Assembly (NCBI GenBank): GCA_963772315.1
Contig: CAVYWJ010000004.1
Coordinates: forward strand, 310,001-374,000
Reading direction: 5' to 3'
DNA length: 64,000 nucleotides
Origin: Haliangium sp963772315
GTDB lineage: Bacteria > Myxococcota_A > Polyangia > Haliangiales > Haliangiaceae
Position 1 is the first letter of the stretch, and each line of letters opens with the position of its first letter. The translations under genes were made by a program, and so were the position numbers. The notes under the pieces were generated by a model, which was not told where the DNA came from, did not search any database, and worked only from the letters and a program-made list of their open reading frames with translations. This document shows, in pieces, positions 35,718-43,375 of the stretch.

Positions 35718-36152
35718 GCTGTCTCTCCTCGATGCGATCGAAATTCGTGGGTGACGCTAACAGAGAGTGCACAGCCGAGGCCAGGGGTCTTGGCGTCTCC
35801 GATCAGGGCGCGCCGGGCCAACGCCCGGGGCAACGCCGGAGCAACGCCCGGGGCAACGCCGATGCAACCTATGTAATCTGGAACACGGAGTCTCCACCCG
35901 CCGGGCCCGCGCCGGGGCCAGCCCCGCGCCTTGGTGGGTGCGCGCGGCCGCAAGAACCGTGGCCATCACTGCAAGAACATCATCCGCTTCGACACGTGCC
36001 GATTCTGCATACCCGCAATCCTTGGATACGGCCGGGAAAGAAGTGTTGGCGAGGTTTCATCAAAATCGCCCGTACGCCGGCAAATTCACGAAATACTTGG
36101 CCTTCTCCAGAAACCACTTGCGCGGAGGGCTCGAATGCCTAGTTATTGAATC
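35718..36152. other. Non-coding region with 23-bp tandem repeat
   Basis: No gene is supported in these 435 bases between divergent icd and the thioredoxin-like gene. A 23-base unit (CAACGCCCGGGG + CAACGCCG...) is repeated in tandem at 35819-35841 and 35842-35864. The promoters of both flanking genes should lie here. Confidence 0.6.
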
Positions 36153-37482
36153 ATGAGGTCGATCGTGGTTTCGATGGCAGTGGCGAGCGCCTGTATCCTC
36201 GCGGGACACGCGGGCGCCACGGGCGAGTCGGCGGCAGCGCCAGCGGTCGTGCAGACACCGGCAGCCCGCGCCCGCAGCCAGGTGATGGGCACCTGGCGCG
36301 CAGCCGTGCGCCTGCCGGGCGGGGACGCCCCCTTCTTCCTCGACATCGGCGGCCCGGACGCAGCGCCGGTCGCGGTCGCGCGCAATGCGGGCGACAAGGT
36401 GCAGCTCTCCCGGCTCGAGGTCACCGGCTCCCAGGTCGTGCTCGGCTTCGCCGGCTCCGACGCCGTGATCCGCGCCCGGCTGACCCCCGATGGACAGCGC
36501 ATGGAAGGCTGGCTGCACCTGCACACGCAGGGCGCTGCTGGCAAGGCCAGGCTGCCGTTCGCGGCCACGCGCGGGCTTGCTCCGCGCTTCGAGCCCGTGA
36601 CGGCGAGCGTGCCGGTGCCCGGGCCGGCTGCGCGCGCGGCCGTGCCGTCGGTGGCGGGCACGTGGTCGGTGACGTTCGAGAGCCAGGACGACAGCTACCG
36701 GGGGCTCGCGGAGCTGCACGGATCGGGGCAGCGGTGTGATCACCGGGACCCTGCTGACCCCGGCCGGCGATCATCGCTACCTCGAAGGCTCGTACGAGAG
36801 CGGGATCCTGCGCCTGTCCGCGGTCGATGGCGCGCGGGCAGCTCTCTTCCACGGGCGAGCGCGCAAGGACGGCACGCTGGAGGGCGATATCTGGTTGAAC
36901 ACCGACCATCACGCGGTCTGGAGCGCCGAGCGCAGCACGGCGAAGAGCGCGTCGCCCGACTCCTCCGCCGAGGTGCAGGTGACCAATCCCGAGCGCAAGC
37001 TGCGCCTGAGCATGCCCGACCTCGCCGGTGGCCAGGTCTCGCTCGACGACGCACGCTTCGCCGGCAAGGTAGTCATGGTCGACATCTTCGGCACCTGGTG
37101 CTCCACCTGCGCGGACCAGGCGCCGCTGCTGGTCGAGTGGCACCGCCGCTACCGCGATCGCGGCCTGGAGATCGTCGGGGTGTCCTTCGAGCTCAGCGGC
37201 GATCCTGCGCACGATCGCCGGGTGGTGCGCCGGTTCCAGGAGCGCTTCGGCATCGAGTTCCCGCTCTTGCTCTCCGACGCCGAGGATGCGTCCGAGGTCG
37301 CCGTTGCCCTACCCGATCTCAGCGCGATCAACGAGTATCCGACCACGATCCTGATCGGCCGGGACGGCACCGTGCGCCACATCCACAGCGGCTTCGTGGG
37401 CCCGCAGGCCGGCCGCCACCACGAGCAGCAGCGCGCAGCGTTCGAGGCGCGGATCGAAGCGCTCCTGGCCGAGCCCAGGTAA
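36153..37482 (+). CDS. TlpA-like exported thioredoxin fusion (one frameshift)
   Basis: About 443 residues in two frames joined near 36733 (GGATCGGGGC, one base too many). It begins 'MRSIVVSMAVASACILAGHA', a signal peptide. The first 200 residues are a beta-rich domain of unknown function ('VMGTWRAAVRLPGGDAPFFL', 'PSVAGTWSVTFES'), apparently repeated once after the shift. The last 160 residues are a TlpA/ResA thioredoxin fold: 'VVMVDIFGTWCSTCADQAPL' with the Cys-x-x-Cys pair, and 'INEYPTTILIGRDGTVRHIH' with cis-Pro. It should act as a thiol-disulfide reductant or oxidant in the periplasm. Resembles peroxiredoxin-like fusions in Bacteroidetes and Planctomycetes. Confidence 0.86.
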
Positions 37483-37607
37483 CGCCAGGGGTTCGGCCGG
37501 TCCCCAGCCGGTAATCCGCATGTCGTTTTTTGCGCCTGGCAACGCCGCCGAAACCACGTCGAAACAATCCCCCGCTACGGTCGAGATCGATAGTGGAGGA
37601 TTGAAAC

Positions 37608-38903
37608 ATGCCCGAAATCAACGGCGCGGACACCGCGTGGCTTCTCGTCTCGACGGCCCTGGTCATGCTCATGGTCCCGGGGCTGGCGTTCTTCTACGGC
37701 GGCCTGGTGCAGTCCAAGAACGTGCTGTCCACGACCATGCACAGCTTCTTCGCGCTGGCCCTGGTCTCGCTGCAGTGGGTGCTGTTCGGCTACTCGCTGT
37801 GCTTCGCGCCGACCTCGATCGGCGGCTTCATCGGCGGCCTCGACTACGTCGGGCTGCGCGGCGTGGGCATGGAGGCGCGCGCGGGCACGGGCATCCCGCA
37901 CCTCCTGTTCATGGCGTTCCAGATGATGTTCGCCATCATCACGCCGGCGCTGATCTCGGGCGCCTTTGCCGAGCGCATCAAGTTCTCGGCCTACGCGCTG
38001 TTCACGCTGCTGTGGGCCACGCTGGTCTACGACCCGGTGTGCCACTGGGTGTGGAACTCCGAGGGCTGGCTGTTCAAGCGCGGTGCGCTCGACTTCGCGG
38101 GCGGCACGGTCGTGCACCTGACCTCGGGTATCAGCGCGCTGGTGTTCGCGGTCGTGCTCGGCAAGCGCAAGCGGCCCGCGCCTCCGGGCAACCTGCCGTT
38201 CACGCTGCTCGGCGCTGGCTTGCTGTGGTTTGGCTGGTTCGGCTTCAACGCCGGCAGCGCGGTGGCCTCGAACGGCCTGGCCGCGCTCGCGCTCGTGACC
38301 ACGCACGTGGCCGCGGCGGCCGGCGCGCTGTCGTGGGCCGCGATCGAGTGGCTCAAGCACGGCAAGCCGACCTCGCTCGGCGTGGCCTCGGGGCTGGTGG
38401 CCGGCCTGGTCGTGATCACGCCGGCGGCCGGCTTCGTCGGACCGATGTCCGCGCTGGTGATGGGCTTGCTCGGGGGCGTGATCTGCTTCGGCGGCGTCAT
38501 GCTCAAGGGCAAGCTCGGCTACGATGACGCGCTCGACGCCTTCGGCGTGCACGGCGTGGGCGGCGCAGCCGGCGCGGTGCTGACCGGCGTGTTCGCGCAG
38601 CAGCTCTGGAACCCGGCCGGCAAGGACGGCCTGCTTTTCGGCGGCACCGAGGCGTTCGTCGAGCAGCTGATCGCGGTCGGCGCGGCCGGCGCGTACGCCG
38701 TGGTGATGACGGCGGGCATCCTCAAGGTCGTGAAGGCGCTCGTGGGCCTGCGTGCGGACGACGAGTCCGAGCACGAGGGCCTCGACATGACCATCCACGG
38801 CGAGACCGCCTACCACGCGGGCGGCATGCAGGCGCACAGCGCCTCCGGCGAGATCGAGCTCGCCGAGCCCCGCGCCACTGCACGCGCGGTCGCCCACGGC
38901 TGA
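37608..38903 (+). CDS. amt: Ammonium transporter
   Basis: 431 residues with eleven predicted membrane helices. GGAGGATTGAAAC precedes the ATG. The two pore histidines are in 'LVYDPVCHWVWNSEGWL' and 'DAFGVHGVGGAAGAVLTG'; the helix 1 signature is 'MLMVPGLAFFYGGLVQSKNV'. It conducts ammonium or ammonia across the inner membrane. No GlnK/PII gene follows, although amt and glnK usually form a pair; palindrome array 2 begins 66 bases after the stop. The C-terminal tail of about 50 residues is polar and His-rich. Confidence 0.96.
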   Translation: MPEINGADTAWLLVSTALVMLMVPGLAFFYGGLVQSKNVLSTTMHSFFALALVSLQWVLFGYSLCFAPTSIGGFIGGLDYVGLRGVGMEARAGTGIPHLLFMAFQMMFAIITPALISGAFAERIKFSAYALFTLLWATLVYDPVCHWVWNSEGWLFKRGALDFAGGTVVHLTSGISALVFAVVLGKRKRPAPPGNLPFTLLGAGLLWFGWFGFNAGSAVASNGLAALALVTTHVAAAAGALSWAAIEWLKHGKPTSLGVASGLVAGLVVITPAAGFVGPMSALVMGLLGGVICFGGVMLKGKLGYDDALDAFGVHGVGGAAGAVLTGVFAQQLWNPAGKDGLLFGGTEAFVEQLIAVGAAGAYAVVMTAGILKVVKALVGLRADDESEHEGLDMTIHGETAYHAGGMQAHSASGEIELAEPRATARAVAHG

Positions 38904-38968
38904 GCCACCCACGCCTGCCTGGACTGGCGGATCCGGCTCGGGAATCGCTCGCGGCGCAGGTGCGGCGC

Positions 38969-39283
38969 CGATTGGGCGTTTCCAGATCGATCAAACATCA
39001 GCTCGGCAGCCGATTGGGGAACGCCCAATCGCGTCAGCAGCAGCTGCGGACGTGATTGGGGAATCCCCAATCGACCAAACATCAGCTCGATGGTCGATTG
39101 GGGAACGCCAACTCGCGTCAGCAGCAGGTGCGGAAGCGATTAGAAAATCCCCAATCGACCAAACATCGGCTCGGCGGTCGATTTGAAAATCCCCAATCGA
39201 CCGCTTTTCTGATGTGTGGTCGATTGGGGACCCCCAATCCGGAAAATCGCGGGCGACTCGGTCGATTGCGGTCGATTTAGTCG
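38969..39283. repeat. Palindrome array 2: eight palindromes at exact 42-bp spacing
   Basis: Eight palindromic units of about 21 bases are centred at 38979, 39021, 39063, 39105, 39147, 39189, 39231 and 39273, always 42 bases apart. The consensus is CGATTGGGG-(A/T)-N-CCCCAATCG, perfect in unit 3 (GATTGGGGAATCCCCAATC). Spacers between units alternate between two types (ACCAAACATC-GCTCG and CGTCAGCAGCAG-TGCGG), giving an 84-base higher-order repeat. Units 1, 5, 6 and 8 are degenerate on one arm. The period is the same as in array 1, but the core and spacers are unrelated. Open frames pass through both strands as 14-residue repeats, without a clear start. Confidence 0.95.
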
Positions 39284-39373
39284 TTTCATCGCCCGCGAGC
39301 CCCGGCAGGGCTGGAGCCGAACGCTGTGCGGATGGCGCGCAGCCGTCGAACGCGCGATAGTCGGTTGGTCCTG

Positions 39374-40126
39374 ATGGCGAACGGTATTCGCGGGCTATAC
39401 GAGGTCCTGATCACCGAGGCGCTCGAGGCTCGCCTGGGCGACCCGGAGTCTCCGCTCGAAGTGCGTACGGAAACGCTGAGGGCGGCCGATGCAGCGGACC
39501 GGCTTGCCTTTCACCTGGAGCGGCTCATCCGCCGGGCGCTCTCGTCGGTGGCGGAGACAGAGCGGACAGCCGTCGGTGTCGAGTTGGCGCGAAAGCTCGT
39601 CGCTCATATCGACTTGGTCGTGGCCGGCTCGCCACTGGCGGGTGAAGCGCCTGTCGCGATTCCGACCGAGTCGTCGGCATCGGTTGACTTCCGGCTGGTC
39701 CCCCGGCAGACGCCCGAGCGCGTGCGCGCGCTGGTCGAGGAGCACGTGCGCAAGCAGGACTTCACCATCGTCCACGACCGGCCGTCCGACGACGTGCGGC
39801 GCACGCACGCCAGGCTGGTGCAGATGGCGTGGGCCGAAGGCTACGCGCCCCTGCGCACGCCGATCCAGCACCCCTTTGCACAGGCGGTCCTGCGCGTGGT
39901 CGAGGAGGGCAGCGGCGATAGGCCGCTGGTGGTGCCGACCTTTGGCGGCAGCCTGCCCCTCGAGCGCTTTGCCAGGCACCTGGGCAAACCGCTCGTCATC
40001 GTGCCCATGGCCAACAGCGACAACAACCAGCACGCCGCCAACGAGAACCTGCGCATCCAGAACCTCTGGGACGCCATCGAGCTCTACGCCACGATCTTCG
40101 TGCGCCTGGGCCCGCTCTGGCGCTGA
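39374..40126 (+). pseudogene. Chimera: DUF3427-helicase N-terminus joined to M20 peptidase C-terminus
   Basis: 250 residues. The first 85 ('GIRGLYEVLITEALEARLGD', 'DAADRLAFHLERLIRRALSS') look like the small N-terminal domain of large DUF3427/PLD-type DEAD-box helicases. From about residue 95 the sequence becomes the second half of an M20 family peptidase: 'ASVDFRLVPRQTPERVRALV' (dimerisation domain end) and 'VVPTFGGSLPLERFARHLGK', then 'NNQHAANENLRIQNLW'. The catalytic half with its metal ligands is missing, as is the whole helicase. The frame is open across the join, so a protein may be made, but neither activity is expected. It begins 90 bases after palindrome array 2, which marks this spot as a recombination site. 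Confidence 0.65.
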
Positions 40127-40201
40127 TCCGTCGTCGCAGGGCCCAGCCCACGCGGTGCGGTGACCGTGACCTCACGCCGGCCTGCACGTCGCTCGGCTTG
40201 C

Positions 40202-40514
40202 TCAGCGGCCGAGGAAGCCGGTTGCGCCCGAACGCCAATCTCTGACCAGATCGGCGAGGAGCTCACGAATGTACGTGTTCTTCAGCGCAGCTGCTGGCCC
40301 GACGTAGCTATTGCCGCGAGCCAGCGTTTCATACCTGAATCTCACTGTCGATTCGTTGCTTGCGGCCCAGTGCGCAGGTACTTGACCTTCCAGACGCATC
40401 AGGGACACATCGCCGTGGTTATCGACCCACAAAATATGATGATCTGCCTCGTCATCAGCGGCTGCGATGAGCTCGCGAAGCTGCTTGATGGTCGGCCTGT
40501 TGTTCATGTTCATG
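40202..40514 (-). CDS. Small protein of unknown function
   Basis: 103 residues from the ATG at 40514, with AAGGGAAG upstream. A single compact domain is likely: 'PTIKQLRELIAAADDEADHH' followed by 'ILWVDNHGDVSLMRLEGQ' and 'TVRFRYETLARGNSYVGPAA', then a C-terminal helix 'YIRELLADLVRDW'. No signal peptide or membrane segment is present. I do not recognise the family. The layout (helix, two hairpins, helix) resembles small immunity or regulatory proteins. It stands alone between convergent and codirectional neighbours. Confidence 0.7.
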
Positions 40515-40613
40515 ATGACTTCCCTTGAAAAGGTTCCTGTCAGATAGCTTGGCGTATCGCTTACGGCTTCAAAGCCGAGCCACCAGCGCGCACGCACGAG
40601 TCAGGTGCGTCGC

Positions 40614-41855
40614 TCAGTTGAGCCAGAGGAGGTAGCGCAGCTTGCGCTCGAGGCTGTCCTCGCCGCGCTCGAGCTCGCCCTTCATGCGCACGAAGCGCTG
40701 GATGAGCGGCGTGGCCTTGCCCTCGCGAACGTAGTACTCGCCGAGGATGCTGGCCAGGATGCCCTCGATGTCCTCGTCGTCCTCCAGGCGCTCGAGCTCG
40801 CCGAGGTGGAACACGACGTCCTTGGGCTTCTCCAGCATCAGGCCCACATCGACGAAGCCGCGCGGCGGCTGCTCCCATACGTGATCGCCGAGCTGCGCGA
40901 TCTCGGACACGTTGATGACTTCCTTGCTCTCGAGGAGCCGGCGGAGGTCGCCGAGCACGCCGCCCCAGGTGTCGTAGAGCGCCTGGTCGGCGGGGAGGGG
41001 CAGGGGGTGATTGCGCTGGCGGGGGTTGGGGACCCACTCGGCCTCGTCGTCGGTCTCGGCCAGGTACTCGCTGCGCGAGCGCTCGGCGTGCGTGAGCGCG
41101 GCGAGGATCGCGGTGCGCGCGCTCTGCACGCGCGCGGGCTGGTCGAGGCGGATGACGAGCTTCTCCAGCTTGGTCGAGCCGAAGACCAGCTGGTCGAGAT
41201 CGGTCCAGCGATAGGCCAGGATGAGCTCGAAGAGCGCGCGCTGGAACGAGACCATGGCGCGCGCCCAGTACACATCGCCGAGGTCGAAGCGAAACGCGGG
41301 CTTGCGCCTGGGATCGCCCTCGGGAATGCGCTCGCCCGCGGCATCGATCTCGATCTGGAAGAGCAGCCGATCGTTATCGTCGATCTCGCCCGAGTGGTTC
41401 CAGTCGCGCTCCCAGCACGCCAGACACAGCCCGAGGGCGAACGCGGGATCGTCTGCGGCGACGGCCAGGTCGGCGTCGATCGTGGCCAGCGCCACGGTGG
41501 TCGCTTCCATGGCCGCGCGCATGCGGCCATGATCGAAGCCCTGCGACCTCCCGGCCGTGTCGAGGACGCCCATTACCTCGTGGTGGAGGTGGCTGAGCGC
41601 CGTCTGGTAGCGGGCAATGGCGCGCACGGCCGCGGCCTGGGCATCGTCGCGATCGTGGGACAGCGCCTCGCCGGCGTCACTCTCGGCGGCGCGGAAGTCG
41701 CCGGCCTGCAGCGCGGCCACGGCGCGTGAGGACGCAGGAGACCTGGACTTGCGCGGCCCGGGTGTGCCCGGACCAGGCGCTGCCTTGCACGCGGCGAGAG
41801 CCAGCAGCGCGCCGAGGAGCACCGTGACGACAGAGGAAACCTTCGACGACATCAT
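40614..41855 (-). CDS. Lipoprotein with TPR-like helical body
   Basis: 413 residues. The lipobox 'LLALAACKAA' follows a short signal peptide. The mature N-terminus has a Pro/Ser linker, then helix pairs reminiscent of tetratricopeptide repeats ('VAALQAGDFRAAESDAGEAL', 'AQAAAVRAIARYQTALSH'). A motif 'HSGEIDDNDRLLFQIEID' looks like a single Ca-binding EF-type loop (Asp-x-Asn/Asp). 'FDLGDVYWARAMVSFQRALF' continues the helical body. Function unknown; probably an envelope scaffold. A fragment of this gene's two ends is duplicated at 42815-42906. Confidence 0.82.
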   Translation of the reverse strand: MMSSKVSSVVTVLLGALLALAACKAAPGPGTPGPRKSRSPASSRAVAALQAGDFRAAESDAGEALSHDRDDAQAAAVRAIARYQTALSHLHHEVMGVLDTAGRSQGFDHGRMRAAMEATTVALATIDADLAVAADDPAFALGLCLACWERDWNHSGEIDDNDRLLFQIEIDAAGERIPEGDPRRKPAFRFDLGDVYWARAMVSFQRALFELILAYRWTDLDQLVFGSTKLEKLVIRLDQPARVQSARTAILAALTHAERSRSEYLAETDDEAEWVPNPRQRNHPLPLPADQALYDTWGGVLGDLRRLLESKEVINVSEIAQLGDHVWEQPPRGFVDVGLMLEKPKDVVFHLGELERLEDDEDIEGILASILGEYYVREGKATPLIQRFVRMKGELERGEDSLERKLRYLLWLN

Positions 41856-41914
41856 GCGCCCGCACGATGCGCCCTTCCTGCCTGGCGGTGCAAGGCAGAT
41901 GCGACACAGCTGGC

Positions 41915-42605
41915 TCAGGGCTTGCTAGCGAGCACGTCTTCGAGCGAGCTGGCCGAGAGCACGCGTTCCCCCCAGTGCGCGAGGAGGTCGGAGTCGGCGG
42001 CCAGGATCTGCGTCATGGCCGACGCGGGCAGCGTCCCGAAGCGCTGGTCGAGCTGGTTGATGAGGAGCCCGCTCAGGGCCTCGCGGGCACCCTTCTCGCG
42101 CTGGGCGCGGTGGTAGCGTTGGATCTCGGCCTCGACAGAGTTGCCTTCGAAGTGCATGAGAGTCTCCAGGGGGCGCCGGACATCCTCGTCGAGGAGCGCC
42201 CAGATGGTAGTAGCGTAGAATACGTAGAATGGTCTGTCGAGCGCGGCATTTGCGGCAATGAGCGCGGCGCGCACGACGTGCTCGCCGCCGGGGGTGCGGC
42301 AGTGCACGAGCGCGGACAGCATGGTGAGCTCGGGCATGGCGCGGGCGCGTTCGAGGTCGGTGGGCCTCGATGAGGAAAGTACGCATGGGCCGGTCGCTGC
42401 CCGGAGGCAGGACGTGCAGGGCCAGGTCGGCGTGGAACTCGGCGGATACGAGATTGGCCAGCGTGGCCGACGTGGGCACGATGCGCGCATCGGGCGGGAC
42501 AGCCAGGGCGTGATCGCGCTCGCCCGCAACGCCAAGCAGGTAGACGAGGAGGGCGGGCCGGCGGCGAAAGAGCTCGACCAGGATCTGATGCGTGGACGAC
42601 GGCAT
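41915..42605 (-). pseudogene. Rpn/PD-(D/E)XK-like protein, frameshifted
   Basis: It begins 'MPSSTHQILVELFRRRPALL' at 42605 and reads 'LVSAEFHADLALHVLPPGSD' and 'MRTFLIEA', where one extra G near 42366 changes the frame. It continues 'PTDLERARAMPELTMLSALV', 'FYVFYATTIWALLDEDVRRP' and ends 'DLLAHWGERVLSASSLEDVL'. The Asp...(Ile-Glu-Ala) arrangement and the C-terminal helices are those of the Rpn/YhgA-like transposase-nuclease group that is abundant in myxobacteria, many members of which are recombination-promoting nucleases. The usual length is about 230-290 residues, so only the indel spoils it. It is flanked by related 40-base sequences, described below. Confidence 0.75.
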
Positions 42606-42674
42606 GCAGCTTCCCAGCGAGAGCAAGCCGCGAGCCAGCAGCGGCCGTGTGTGGTTTCGGCAGGTTGCGGACGA

Positions 42675-42758
42675 CCTGTCCGATATCCGGACGGAGCCGG
42701 ACAGAAGCGTCCGGTATCCGGCCGGATCCGGACGCGTCCGGGACGCATACCGGACAGG
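42675..42758. repeat. CCGGA-rich imperfect palindrome
   Basis: An 84-base tract opens with CCTGTCCGATATCCGGA and closes with the near-complement ending ATACCGGACAGG. Six or more CCGGA/TCCGG motifs lie between, including GCCGGATCCGGAC. It could form a long hairpin upstream of the Rpn-like gene. The rest of 42606-42952 holds the gene scar described next. Confidence 0.7.
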
Positions 42759-42814
42759 AAACACGCGCGATGCCGCAGTGCAGGACAGCTGCCCCACGCC
42801 CTCGCGGCGCCTCG

Positions 42815-42906
42815 GTCGAGCCAGAGGAGGTACCGCAGCCTGGTGCGCGAGGCTGCCCTCGGCGCGATGCGGCCATCCTGCCTGGCGGTGCAAGGCGGAC
42901 GATGGA
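42815..42906 (-). pseudogene. Deletion scar: two ends of a lost lipoprotein paralogue
   Basis: On the minus strand, 42906-42868 matches the region just upstream of the lipoprotein gene start (41905-41862; shared core GCCTTGCACCGCCAGGCAGG). The next 50 bases, down to 42815, match the very end of the same gene at 40663-40619 (shared core TACCTCCTCTGGCTC). The whole coding region in between is absent. A second copy of the lipoprotein gene has therefore been removed internally, leaving promoter-side and 3'-terminal sequence joined. Confidence 0.7.
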
Positions 42907-42952
42907 CAGCGGAGCAGTGACAGCCGGCAGGCGTTTGCGATACCGTGGGCGA

Positions 42953-43375
42953 ATGCCGGATCGTGCTGTCTCGCCGGACACCTCGCGGGCCGTTGATGAC
43001 ATCGAAGACCTCGCGTCGCAGCTCGCCGCGCTGGATGGCCAGCCTCGGGATGAGAGCCTGCGCGACCAGGCAGCGCGCGCGCTGTACACCGCCGGCCGCA
43101 GGCGCGAGGCAGTGGCGCTGCTCCAGGCCGGATTCGTCCACCTGAACGCGCACGACACCGGCAGCCTGCCGTGCCTGTGCAAGCGCTGTCTGGATCCCGA
43201 GGTGGATCGGGCCGCGGTCTCGGGCACGGAGTTCGTGCGTGATCACGCGCTGGCCCAGGGACGGATTCTCTTCTACTGGATGCCGGCGTCGCTGGCCGGG
43301 TCCGGGGCCGAGGTGCGCCGCAACGTGGTCGCACGGCTGCGCAGCCGACTCGGCACGCGCGTGAGCTCACCATGA
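42953..43375 (+). CDS. Small soluble protein of unknown function
   Basis: 140 residues starting 'MPDRAVSPDTSRAVDDIEDL'. A helical, TPR-like middle ('RDQAARALYTAGRRREAVAL') is followed by 'TGSLPCLCKRCLDPEVDRAA', with three Cys residues close together that could bind a metal, and by 'GTEFVRDHALAQGRILFYWM'. No homologous family is recognised. Its stop overlaps the start of the HEAT-repeat fusion gene by four bases (ATGA). The two are probably translated together and may act together. Confidence 0.75.
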   Translation: MPDRAVSPDTSRAVDDIEDLASQLAALDGQPRDESLRDQAARALYTAGRRREAVALLQAGFVHLNAHDTGSLPCLCKRCLDPEVDRAAVSGTEFVRDHALAQGRILFYWMPASLAGSGAEVRRNVVARLRSRLGTRVSSP

